From Undibacter mobilis (GTDB taxonomy: Bacteria > Pseudomonadota > Alphaproteobacteria > Rhizobiales > Xanthobacteraceae), in NCBI RefSeq assembly GCF_003367195.1, contig NZ_QRGO01000001.1:124001-188000 (forward strand): 64,000 bases of DNA, given 5' to 3'. Position 1 is the stretch's first letter. Each line of letters starts with the position of its first letter. Both the position numbers and the translations under genes were made by a program. Below, piece after piece: positions 8,152 to 15,361 of the stretch. The notes under the pieces were generated by a model. The model had not been told where the DNA came from. It saw only the letters and a list, made by a program, of their open reading frames with translations, and did not search any database.

Positions 8152-9500
8152 AGCCGGGCTCGCTGCGGCTGCGGCTCATCGCCGGCGGCATCGTCGCCAT
8201 CCTCATCGCCCTGAGCATCGCCGGCTTCGGTCTGACCGTGCTGTTCCAGCGCCATGTCACGCGCACGCTGACCGACGATCTCGACGTCCACCTCAAACAG
8301 TTGATCGCGGGCATCGATGTCGGTCCTCAAGGCGATCTGGTCGTGTCACGCCCACCGGCCGATCCGCGCTTTTCCGATCCCTTGTCGGGATTGTACTGGC
8401 AGGTGTCCGGCGCCAGCGGCCAGTTGCTGCGTTCGCGCTCGCTATGGGACATGACGCTGAAGCTGCCGGCCGACGCGCTGTCGCCCGGCGACACGCATTT
8501 CCACGAACTGTGGGGCCCCGCTCACACCCGGCTTCTGGTGGCCGAGCGGAGTATCGTGCTGTCCGGCGGCGGGCAGAACCCGTCGGCGCGCATCGCGGTC
8601 GCGGTCGATCTTGGCCGTATCGCCGCCGCCACCATCGCCTTCGGCAAGGACCTCGCGCTTGCGCTTGGTCTTCTCGGCCTGGTCCTGGCGATCGCCACCT
8701 CTATTCAGGTCGGCCTCGGCCTGCGGCCGCTGGACAGCTTGCGCCGTGGCATTGCCGAGATCAGGGCCGGGCGACGCAGCGATCTGCCCGCCTCCGTTCC
8801 GGCGGAGGTCCAGCCGCTGGTGGAGGAAGTCAACGCGCTGCTGAAAGCGCAGGCCGTTGAAATCGAGCGGTCGCGCGGCCGCGCGGCCGATCTGGCGCAC
8901 GGGCTGAAGACGCCGCTGGCGGCGCTGGCATCGGACGTCGTGCGCCTTCGTGCGAGCGGACAGGATGCGGTGGCGAGCGATATCGAGGCCATCGGCGACG
9001 CCATGAGCCGCCATGTCGATCGCGAACTCGCGCGCGCGCGGATCCGTGGGCGCGTACGTTTGGGTGTGGAAGTGTCAACCGCGCTGGCGCCTCTGGTACG
9101 CTCGCTGGTGACGACGGTGGCGCGTACGCCGGCGGCCCAGCATGTCACGTTCGACATCGACATCGCCGACGGCTTTTCGGCCCCGTTCGACCGGACCGAT
9201 CTGGCCGAAGTGCTCGGCAATCTGCTTGAGAATGCGGTTCGCCACGCCAAATCGCGGGTACGCATCGCCGCCGGCGCGGACGGCCGGGCCGCCATTCACA
9301 TCGAAGACGATGGCCCCGGCATTGCGGACAGCGCGTTGCCGCGCGCGCTGGAACGCGGCGTCCGCCTCGACGAGCGCGGTGGCGCGGGTCTCGGATTGTC
9401 CATCGTCCAGGACGTGCTGGCTGCCTACAAGTGGCGGCTGGAGCTCGGCCACTCGAACCTCGGTGGCCTCAAGGCGACGATTGCGCCGGAGGGGGTGTAG
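8148..9500 (+). CDS. Membrane sensor histidine kinase
   Basis: A 450-residue kinase. A transmembrane helix (about 10-33) and a second (about 168-190) bracket a ~135-residue periplasmic sensor region; a short HAMP-like linker leads to the dimerisation/phospho-acceptor helix with His251 in DLAHGLKTPLAAL. The ATPase domain shows NLLENAVRHAK (N box), IEDDGPGIAD (G1) and GAGLGLSIV (G2). GTG start, overlapping the response regulator. PhoQ/FeuQ-like layout. The periplasmic region plausibly meets the co-encoded PepSY protein. Confidence 0.93.
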   Translation: MKPGSLRLRLIAGGIVAILIALSIAGFGLTVLFQRHVTRTLTDDLDVHLKQLIAGIDVGPQGDLVVSRPPADPRFSDPLSGLYWQVSGASGQLLRSRSLWDMTLKLPADALSPGDTHFHELWGPAHTRLLVAERSIVLSGGGQNPSARIAVAVDLGRIAAATIAFGKDLALALGLLGLVLAIATSIQVGLGLRPLDSLRRGIAEIRAGRRSDLPASVPAEVQPLVEEVNALLKAQAVEIERSRGRAADLAHGLKTPLAALASDVVRLRASGQDAVASDIEAIGDAMSRHVDRELARARIRGRVRLGVEVSTALAPLVRSLVTTVARTPAAQHVTFDIDIADGFSAPFDRTDLAEVLGNLLENAVRHAKSRVRIAAGADGRAAIHIEDDGPGIADSALPRALERGVRLDERGGAGLGLSIVQDVLAAYKWRLELGHSNLGGLKATIAPEGV

Positions 9501-9528
9501 GGGGCGCCTGCAGTCGATACATGGCTGG

Positions 9529-9673
9529 CGTCCGGCACCCCGATCAGCGTCCACGCCGGATAGGCCCCGGTGAGCAAGAGCCCCGCCAGCACCGCCTCCG
9601 ACTGCACCGGCAGGATGGTCGCGGCGATCAGCGTGGTGAGGAAGAGGGAGGAGTAGGTGAAGAGGGAGGGCAT
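9529..9673 (-). pseudogene. Truncated duplicate of yqaA (N-terminal third only)
   Basis: From an ATG at 9673 the minus strand encodes MPSLFTYSSLFLTTLIAATI and continues PVQSEAVLAGLLLTGAYP, a close match to the first ~48 residues of the intact YqaA at 5560-5997; the match ends near 9529 beside the 3' end of the kinase gene. The rest of the protein, including the conserved GDP region, is absent. The retron reverse transcriptase gene ends 26 bases away, so this is probably a recombination scar. Confidence 0.8.
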
Positions 9674-9698
9674 AGTCGCTACGACTCCAAATACTTGG

Positions 9699-10667
9699 TC
9701 AGAATAACGCTTCTTGATCGATACGTTTCGGCACAAAGTATACGAGGGCCGCATTCACAGCCTCGTCGCCATACTTCCTACGTAAGCGCCCGAGAAATTC
9801 TGGCTCATTGGCGACTGAAAACCCCAATAAACCTTTCAGGTAGCCCCGACGTTTCGGATCTAATTGGCCGAGCGTGGATTTATGCAACAGTGACGAAATC
9901 GTCCGCTTTCGCTTTCTACCTAGAGAGACACGCTCAGTGGGCGTCAAAACCAATCCAGTAACAAGACGACGCTGCCCCCGAAAATATAGCCCCCTCTTCT
10001 CTTCATTAAACGTTAGCTTCGGGGACTTTGCAGACTTGACTTCTCGACGAGCGAGCCGCTCAAACTCCAACACTTCGTCAACACACTGCCCTGACACGGT
10101 AATATCGTCAGCGTAACGCGAATAGACAACGCCCAGAAGCTCAGCGAGAGCACTCATTTTCACATCCAGATCATAAAGTAAAATGTTAGATATTATCGGC
10201 GACGTAGGAGCACCGATTGATAGACACTTAGGCACATTCGATTTTCGATGCTGGCCCCAAAATAAAATTTTTGAGTAATATTTCAAATCAGACAGATCTA
10301 TCGCGTCAACCGGATGAGATTTTACGAATCTCTCCCAGTCACGAACGCCAATCGATGGAAAGAACTCTTGAAAGTCGAGCTTGAGAATGGGTCCAGAGCT
10401 GGCATGACTAGCGGCATTCTGACGGATGTTCCGCCCCTTCACGTACGCCATTGCGCTAGGATGAACAGGAAAAACACCCAGCTTTTTCTCAAGAATGTAA
10501 TACTGAATGGCCTTCACCTCACGAGAGGGCTGAGCAATCGTACGAAAGCCTCCATTTCTTTTCCTAATTGGATAGACACTGTATCGCGCCGGAGCAGTGT
10601 CAATAATACGCAACAGGTCAGATTGCCCAAGGCCGAACTCTTGAACCAATTCTGTCAGCAAGCTCAC
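9699..10667 (-). CDS. ret: Retron reverse transcriptase (Ec86/St85-like)
   Basis: A 322-residue group II intron-like reverse transcriptase of retron type. Seen directly: NAASH (84-88, the retron NAxxH motif), the RT2-3 segment GPILKLDFQEFFPSI, IGAPTSPIISN, the catalytic YADD (185-188), and VTG (236-238, the second retron hallmark). Retron RTs prime from the 2'-OH of a guanosine in their own msr RNA and make the branched msDNA. It overlaps the effector gene by four bases (ATGA), and the candidate msr-msd RNA lies upstream of the effector. Base composition is clearly more AT-rich than the chemotaxis and flagellar genes around it, suggesting acquisition by transfer. Confidence 0.96.
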   Translation of the reverse strand: MSLLTELVQEFGLGQSDLLRIIDTAPARYSVYPIRKRNGGFRTIAQPSREVKAIQYYILEKKLGVFPVHPSAMAYVKGRNIRQNAASHASSGPILKLDFQEFFPSIGVRDWERFVKSHPVDAIDLSDLKYYSKILFWGQHRKSNVPKCLSIGAPTSPIISNILLYDLDVKMSALAELLGVVYSRYADDITVSGQCVDEVLEFERLARREVKSAKSPKLTFNEEKRGLYFRGQRRLVTGLVLTPTERVSLGRKRKRTISSLLHKSTLGQLDPKRRGYLKGLLGFSVANEPEFLGRLRRKYGDEAVNAALVYFVPKRIDQEALF

Positions 10668-11608
10668 GAAGCGCCCCCGGTTCTGGCTTTAGTGGCCATC
10701 TCGAGCACATGCCGCGGCACCGACTCTAAGCTTCGTAGAGCCTTGGCCACAAAAAGCTTTCGTCTCACGCTGTCTTTGTCCGTGACATCAGACTTAAAGC
10801 TATAGTCAAACGGATCAACGTCATGAAGTGTATACAGGTAATCCTTGCCTGAATAAGCAACCTTACCTACCCAGCCCGCCAGCTTCATACAGTATAACTT
10901 ATTGACGACATCCTCTTTCGTCACAGACGAATCGAGGGACTGCACATATTCAAAAATATTAGTCTGCTCAACGGCAAGACAAAGATGTATTATCCAATAC
11001 AATAAATAAAAAAGAGCCGACTCTGATATTTGAGAGTAAGCTGCCGATAGAGGCGCAGCATCGGCATGCTCATTTATAAATTTCTTAATTTCCCTGAAAT
11101 GGGGCTTAACAGTCGATACGATGAGTTGCCCACTCCGACGAACCTTCCACGGATACACGCCCAAATAGCTTCGCTTTGACTTTTTAACTCGCTCGATAGG
11201 ACCAAATCGAACGAACGACTCTTCAGATTCATAGCGCTCTTGAATAACAACTCTCAAAACTTGTCGAATGGTTTCATTGGACGAAAACGAACCCAGTTCA
11301 GCCAAGGCGCCCGGACTCTCCGCAATGACAAGAACAATAGAAGCTATCCGCGCAATATCCTCTTCAAACGAAATTAGATCACCGTAAGCAGTATCACGGT
11401 AAAGCTGTACTGCTTTCTCGGCTAGCACAATCTCATGACGCAAACGTAACGGCCGAACTCGGCACAAATAATCACGAAGATTTTCCGCGCGAGAGCCGCC
11501 TTGTCTTATTACAACCCCACCGCACAAAAAAATGAACTTCGACGGCCGAGCTACGCGCAATTTGTCGAGGTTCAAATCTCGATAAAGTTTTTGCAGCTCG
11601 GCGACCAC
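10664..11608 (-). CDS. Retron effector, nucleoside-deoxyribosyltransferase-like (St85 family)
   Basis: A 314-residue protein with the arrangement of the Ec86/St85 retron effectors. The N-terminal domain (about 20-145) resembles nucleoside 2-deoxyribosyltransferases: FLCGG at 27-31 and ESPGALAELGSFS at 97-109, the latter carrying the Glu residues expected in the active site. The C-terminal half (about 170-310) is helical with a probable winged-helix/DNA-binding segment. In the characterised systems the RT-msDNA complex holds this toxin-like N-glycosidase in check until phage attack. The start is a GTG at 11608, only six bases past the msr-msd a2 segment, with AAAGAG as a likely ribosome site. 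AT-rich relative to neighbours. Confidence 0.9.
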   Translation of the reverse strand: MVAELQKLYRDLNLDKLRVARPSKFIFLCGGVVIRQGGSRAENLRDYLCRVRPLRLRHEIVLAEKAVQLYRDTAYGDLISFEEDIARIASIVLVIAESPGALAELGSFSSNETIRQVLRVVIQERYESEESFVRFGPIERVKKSKRSYLGVYPWKVRRSGQLIVSTVKPHFREIKKFINEHADAAPLSAAYSQISESALFYLLYWIIHLCLAVEQTNIFEYVQSLDSSVTKEDVVNKLYCMKLAGWVGKVAYSGKDYLYTLHDVDPFDYSFKSDVTDKDSVRRKLFVAKALRSLESVPRHVLEMATKARTGGAS

Positions 11609-11613
11609 AAGCG

Positions 11614-11800
11614 CTCTTTACCGTTGAAGGGATGGTGAGGGTCGGAGAGCTTATCGGCCGCAGGCGAGGAGCGAGAGCGACGAGAGATAAGCTCTCCGAC
11701 CCTCACCATCCCGATAAACCTCCACAATAACGTTATGTCTGGCTAAGCGCCCGACGAGAACCCGCTTGGTTACCCAAACAGATTCGAAACGCGTAAAGAG
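11614..11800 (-). ncRNA. Retron msr-msd RNA
   Basis: Upstream of the effector on the same strand. CTCTTTAC (11793-11800) and GTAAAGAG (11614-11621) form the a1/a2 pair that closes retron RNAs. The msr part contains a GTTTGG-GTAA-CCAAGC stem-loop. The msd part is a perfect 26-bp stem (11629-11654 with 11687-11712) and a 32-base loop. The first G after a1, at 11792, is the candidate branching guanosine. Ends are predicted, not measured; the order RNA, effector, RT matches retron-Eco1. Confidence 0.88.
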
Positions 11801-11806
11801 TTTCTT

Positions 11807-11835
11807 TTTTTAAATCCGCAACTTGTTTCGGTCAA
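11807..11835 (-). promoter_or_regulatory. Sigma70-like promoter of the retron
   Basis: On the minus strand TTGACC (11830-11835), 17 bases, then TAAAAA (11807-11812). The expected start point falls at about 11800, exactly the first base of the a1 segment, which supports both calls. Confidence 0.6.
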
Positions 11836-12108
11836 TCTGATAACAGGCGTGGCGAAGGCATCCCGGCAGAAGTCCACAAAAAACTGCGGCCCTGGCACCA
11901 ACCAACAAACTTGGCGCAATTCCGCTTCGCAGGGGCAAAAGCCGTCCCGTTGCGCCTCGGAGTTATCGAAGGCGCTGAGACGAAAGGTCCGGGAATGCGC
12001 CCCGCCCGGCCGTTCAAACAATGCTGTTGATGAATCATCGTCCGACATTCTGGGCGCGGCCGTTAAGGCCGCGAGCCCAGAAGCCATATCCCCTGTGCTG
12101 CGGCGTTT

Positions 12109-12181
12109 GGATTCCCGGTTCGCGGCCCATAGCGCGTCGAAGACGCGCGTAAACGCGCTTTTGGGCCGCGCCCCGGAATGA
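12109..12181. repeat. Large palindromic intergenic element
   Basis: GGATTCCCGGTTCGCGGCCC at the left and GGGCCGCGCCCCGGAATG at the right can pair over ~20 bases, with inner ACGCG/CGCGT pairs. This resembles the GGATTCCCGG...CCGGGAATGAC palindromic repeats scattered through Bradyrhizobium-like genomes. No coding sequence is evident in 11836-12402 otherwise. Confidence 0.6.
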
Positions 12182-12285
12182 CGGGGCTAGACCCGCTTCA
12201 TCCTGATGAGCGCCGCGAGCCGCGTCGAATGCGGGCGATGATGCCCGCCTGCGGTTTGAAAAGAAAATCCGAAGCGCCCAATCGG

Positions 12286-12382
12286 CCTCATCCTGAGGAG
12301 CCCGAGCAAAGCGAGGGCGTCTCGAAGGATGAGGCCGCCCCATGGTTCGAGACGCGGCCTGCGGCCGCTCCTCACCATGAGG
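12286..12382. repeat. Composite palindromic intergenic repeat, copy 2 (inverted relative to copy 1)
   Basis: Begins CCTCATCCTGAGGAGC, ends GCTCCTCACCATGAGG, with TCTCGAAGGATG and CATGGTTCGAGA inside. Its reverse complement aligns with the repeat at 5404-5504 module by module; only the inner variable hairpins differ. It lies 20 bases past the cheR stop. Confidence 0.8.
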
Positions 12383-12402
12383 CGGACAGATACCCGCGAA
12401 AA

Positions 12403-13284
12403 CTACAGCGCCCGGCGCTGCACCACGCTGCGCACCGCGGGCGGGGTTTCCTTCGCCGCGAGGTTCGGCGCGTAGAGCCCGCGCTTGTCGGGCACCGGCT
12501 TGAAGACATCGGTGAGGCCGACCACGGTCTCGGCAGCGCCAAGAACCAGATAGCCGTCCTCGGCGATCTGCTTCACCAGGCGGTTGAGCACCTGGGTCTT
12601 GGTCGGCTGGTCGAAATAGATCAGCACGTTGCGGCAGAACACGATGTCGAATTTGCCGAGCGGCGTGAAGTCGTTGAGCAGGTTGAGCGTGCGGAACTGC
12701 ACCATGGCGCGCAGCTCGGGCGAGACCTGCCAGACATCGCCGGTTTGCGTGAAATACTTCAGCAGCAGCGTGATCGGCAGGCCGCGCTGCACCTCGAACT
12801 GGCTGTAGGTGCCGGCGCGGGCACGCTCGAGCACATCGCCCGACAGATCGGTGGCGAGGATGTCGAAGCGGAAGCCGTTGAGCGCGGCGCCCTTGTCGCT
12901 CGCCGCCATTTCCCTGATCGCCATCGCCAGCGAATAAGGCTCCTGCCCGGTCGAGCCGGCGGCGCACCAGATGCGCAGGCGGCGGTCGCGGTCGCGCGCG
13001 GCCAGAAGGTTCGGCAGCATGGTGTCGCGGAAATGCTCGAACGGCACCTTGTCGCGGAAGAAGAACGTCTCGTTGGTCGTCATCGCCTCGACGGTTTCGA
13101 TGGCAAGCGGCGAGGACGGCATCAGCCGGACGCGATTGACGAGTTCGCCGAGCGAGGCCAGCCCGTGCTTGCGCACCAGCGGCATCAGCCGGCTTTCGGC
13201 GAGGTATTGCTTCTCGGCATTGAGCACGAGGCCGGAGCGCTCGTGCAAATATCGCCGCAGGAAGTCGAAGTCGCCGGGGCTCAT
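12403..13284 (-). CDS. cheR: Chemotaxis protein methyltransferase CheR
   Basis: A 293-residue SAM-dependent methyltransferase that methylates glutamates on chemoreceptors. The N-terminal all-helical domain is followed by the SAM-binding domain: RIWCAAGSTGQEPYSLAMAI, the ILATDLSGDVLERA acidic strand, and DIVFCRNVLIYFD. The ATG at 13284 (MSPGDFDFLRRYLHERSG) overlaps the cheB stop by four bases (ATGA), which fixes the start despite upstream in-frame codons. It is the last gene of the cheA-cheW-cheY-cheB-cheR run. Confidence 0.97.
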   Translation of the reverse strand: MSPGDFDFLRRYLHERSGLVLNAEKQYLAESRLMPLVRKHGLASLGELVNRVRLMPSSPLAIETVEAMTTNETFFFRDKVPFEHFRDTMLPNLLAARDRDRRLRIWCAAGSTGQEPYSLAMAIREMAASDKGAALNGFRFDILATDLSGDVLERARAGTYSQFEVQRGLPITLLLKYFTQTGDVWQVSPELRAMVQFRTLNLLNDFTPLGKFDIVFCRNVLIYFDQPTKTQVLNRLVKQIAEDGYLVLGAAETVVGLTDVFKPVPDKRGLYAPNLAAKETPPAVRSVVQRRAL

Positions 13285-14450
13285 GCGGACTCCGCGGCGA
13301 AAAGGCGGTTGAGTTTGGCGGCGATGTCGTCGACCGGCAGCACGGCGGAGCACAGCCCGGCGAGCGCGACCTGGCCCGGCATGCCCCAGACCACGCTCGA
13401 GGCTTCGTCCTGCGCCAGCACATGGCCGCCGGCATGGACGATGTCGTGGGCGCCGGCGAGCCCGTCATGGCCCATGCCGGTGAGCACCACCGCGAGTGCG
13501 CGCGGGCCCCACACCATGGCGGCGCTGGAGAACAGCGGGTCGACTGCCGGCTTGCAGAAATTGATGGGCGCCGAGTTGACGATCTCGATGACCGGCGCGG
13601 CGCCGGGCTGGGCAACGCTCATGTGGCGGCCGCCGGGCGCCATGTAGATCGTGCCGGGCACGATCTCCTCGCCGTGGACCGCTTCGCGGGCGGGGTGTTT
13701 GCTGAGGCGGCCGAGATGCTCCGCCAGAATGGCGGTGAAGGTCGGCGGCATGTGCTGGGTGATCAGCACCGGCACGCGGTCGATGACGGGGCCGATGTCG
13801 GCCATCAGCTTGCCGAGCGCCTGCGGCCCGCCGGTCGACGCGCCGATCAGCAGCACGCGCGGCACGGCCGCCGGCATCGCCCGCAGCATGATCGGCGTGT
13901 GCGGCGCGAGGTAGTGATGCGGCGCTTTCGCCTGCGGCACGAGCGACGGCGCGTCGGTGACCGGGGCGAGTCCGGCCGCCCGCTGCTGGCCGCGCCGGCC
14001 GAGCTGGCGGATCTTCTCGATCAGGTCGCGGCGGAATTCCGGCGCGGCGCCGATATCGTTCTGGCTCGACGGCTTCGGGATGTAGTCGGTCGCGCCGAGC
14101 GCCAGCGCGCGCAGGCTGATCTCGGCATTCCGCCGCGTCAGCGTCGACGCCATGATGACGGTGACGCCGGGGCATTTGGCAAGAAGCTGCGGCAGCGCCG
14201 AGATGCCGTCGAGCTCGGGCATATCGACGTCGAGAATGACCACGTCCGGCTTGATGCGCTCGATCTCATCGACCGCCTCGCGGCCGTTGCGCAGCGACCC
14301 GACCAGCGTCATGTCGGGCTCGGCCTCGATCCAGCGCGCGAACAGGCCGCGCACCACGATCGCGTCGTCGGCGATCATGACGCGCAGGCACGGCGCAGGG
14401 CTCGCGGCCGTTGCCGCTTGAAGAGGCGCGATCGTCGTCGGGTCGGGCAC
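13281..14450 (-). CDS. cheB: Chemotaxis response regulator protein-glutamate methylesterase CheB
   Basis: A 389-residue protein from a GTG at 14450 (MPDPTTIAPLQ), chosen because AAGGAAC lies just before it and upstream codons would run into cheY. The receiver domain (about 22-140) has phospho-acceptor Asp74; the methylesterase domain shows the triad Ser205 (IGASTGG), His233 (ITQHMPP) and Asp329 (TGMGHDG). It demethylates or deamidates receptors when phosphorylated by CheA. Starts 24 bases after cheY and is translationally coupled to cheR. Confidence 0.96.
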   Translation of the reverse strand: MPDPTTIAPLQAATAASPAPCLRVMIADDAIVVRGLFARWIEAEPDMTLVGSLRNGREAVDEIERIKPDVVILDVDMPELDGISALPQLLAKCPGVTVIMASTLTRRNAEISLRALALGATDYIPKPSSQNDIGAAPEFRRDLIEKIRQLGRRGQQRAAGLAPVTDAPSLVPQAKAPHHYLAPHTPIMLRAMPAAVPRVLLIGASTGGPQALGKLMADIGPVIDRVPVLITQHMPPTFTAILAEHLGRLSKHPAREAVHGEEIVPGTIYMAPGGRHMSVAQPGAAPVIEIVNSAPINFCKPAVDPLFSSAAMVWGPRALAVVLTGMGHDGLAGAHDIVHAGGHVLAQDEASSVVWGMPGQVALAGLCSAVLPVDDIAAKLNRLFAAESA

Positions 14451-14473
14451 GGTCGGACTGTTCCTTGCGACGC

Positions 14474-14839
14474 CTAGATCAGGCCGACTTCCTGGAACTT
14501 CGCCTCGACGATCTCCTTGTCGAACGGCTTCATGATGTACTCGTTGGCGCCGGCATGAAGCGCGCGGGCGATATGCGCGACGTCGTTCTCGGTGGTGCAG
14601 AACACCACCTTCGGCGCGTCGCCGCCCGGCATCCGGCGCAACATGCGCAGGAATTCGTAGCCGTCCATCTTCGGCATGTTCCAGTCGAGCAGGATCGCCT
14701 CGGGCAGCTTGCGCCGGCACACATCGAGCGCCTGCTCGCCGTCCTCGGCTTCCTCGATGGAGAATTCGAGGCCTTCCAGAATGCGGCGCGCCACCTTGCG
14801 GATGACGCTGGAGTCGTCGACGACCAGACAGGTTTTCAT
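14474..14839 (-). CDS. cheY: Chemotaxis response regulator CheY
   Basis: A 121-residue single-domain receiver with Asp8/Asp9, phospho-acceptor Asp52 (ILLDWNMPKMDG), Thr in FCTTEN and Lys in IMKPFD. The start at 14839 (MKTCLVVDDS) is set by a good GAGGAAAC ribosome site; the 12-residue extension upstream is unlikely. Short length and the WNMPKMDG loop match alphaproteobacterial CheY. Lies between cheW and cheB on the same strand. Confidence 0.95.
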   Translation of the reverse strand: MKTCLVVDDSSVIRKVARRILEGLEFSIEEAEDGEQALDVCRRKLPEAILLDWNMPKMDGYEFLRMLRRMPGGDAPKVVFCTTENDVAHIARALHAGANEYIMKPFDKEIVEAKFQEVGLI

Positions 14840-14893
14840 GATTGTTTCCTCGTCATCTTGGGTTGCGGCGGGCAAATCCTGCGTGTTTCTGTT

Positions 14894-15352
14894 TCAGGCG
14901 GCGGCAGCCCCGCGCCCGATATCGAGGACGCGATCGATATCGAGTACGAGCAGCAATTGGCTTTCCAGGCGATAGATGCCGGACGTCACGGCGGCGAGAT
15001 TGCGATCGAGATTGACCGGATTGCGCTCGAAATCGGCGACGTCGAGGCTCATCACTTCGCCGACCTGGTCGATCATCAACCCGTAGGACTCGCCTTTGAG
15101 CTCGACGCCGATCGCCATCACCGACGGGTCACGATGCTCGAGCCCGAGCCGGTGGCACAGATCGACCAGCGTCACGATGCGGCCGCGCAGGTTGAGAATG
15201 CCGGCGATCTCCGGCGGCGCCAGCGGTACGCGCGTCACCCGGTCGGGGACAAACACATCCTGCACGCGGCCGATCGGCAAGCCGAACAGCTCGCCGCCCA
15301 CCATGGCGGTGACATATTCGTTGACGGTGCGGTCTGTGGTTTCGTCGATCAT
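14894..15352 (-). CDS. cheW: Chemotaxis coupling protein CheW
   Basis: A 152-residue adaptor linking CheA to receptors. The typical CheW folds are visible: EYVTAMVGGELFGLPIGRVQDV, the IAGILNLRGRIVTLVDLCHRL core, and GLMIDQVGEVMSL. The C-terminal helix ends in a low-complexity Ala tail. Only nine bases separate it from cheA upstream, consistent with one transcript. Confidence 0.95.
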   Translation of the reverse strand: MIDETTDRTVNEYVTAMVGGELFGLPIGRVQDVFVPDRVTRVPLAPPEIAGILNLRGRIVTLVDLCHRLGLEHRDPSVMAIGVELKGESYGLMIDQVGEVMSLDVADFERNPVNLDRNLAAVTSGIYRLESQLLLVLDIDRVLDIGRGAAAA

Positions 15353-15361
15353 GTCCCGCCT

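Noticed and set aside
11770..12181. Overlapping short frames on both strands beside the retron RNA
   Set aside because: They run through palindromic repeat DNA and the retron promoter, with no ribosome sites.
12178..13647. Long plus-strand frame opposite cheR and cheB
   Set aside because: The minus strand encodes clear CheR and CheB with all motifs; the plus frame is Arg/His-rich shadow sequence.
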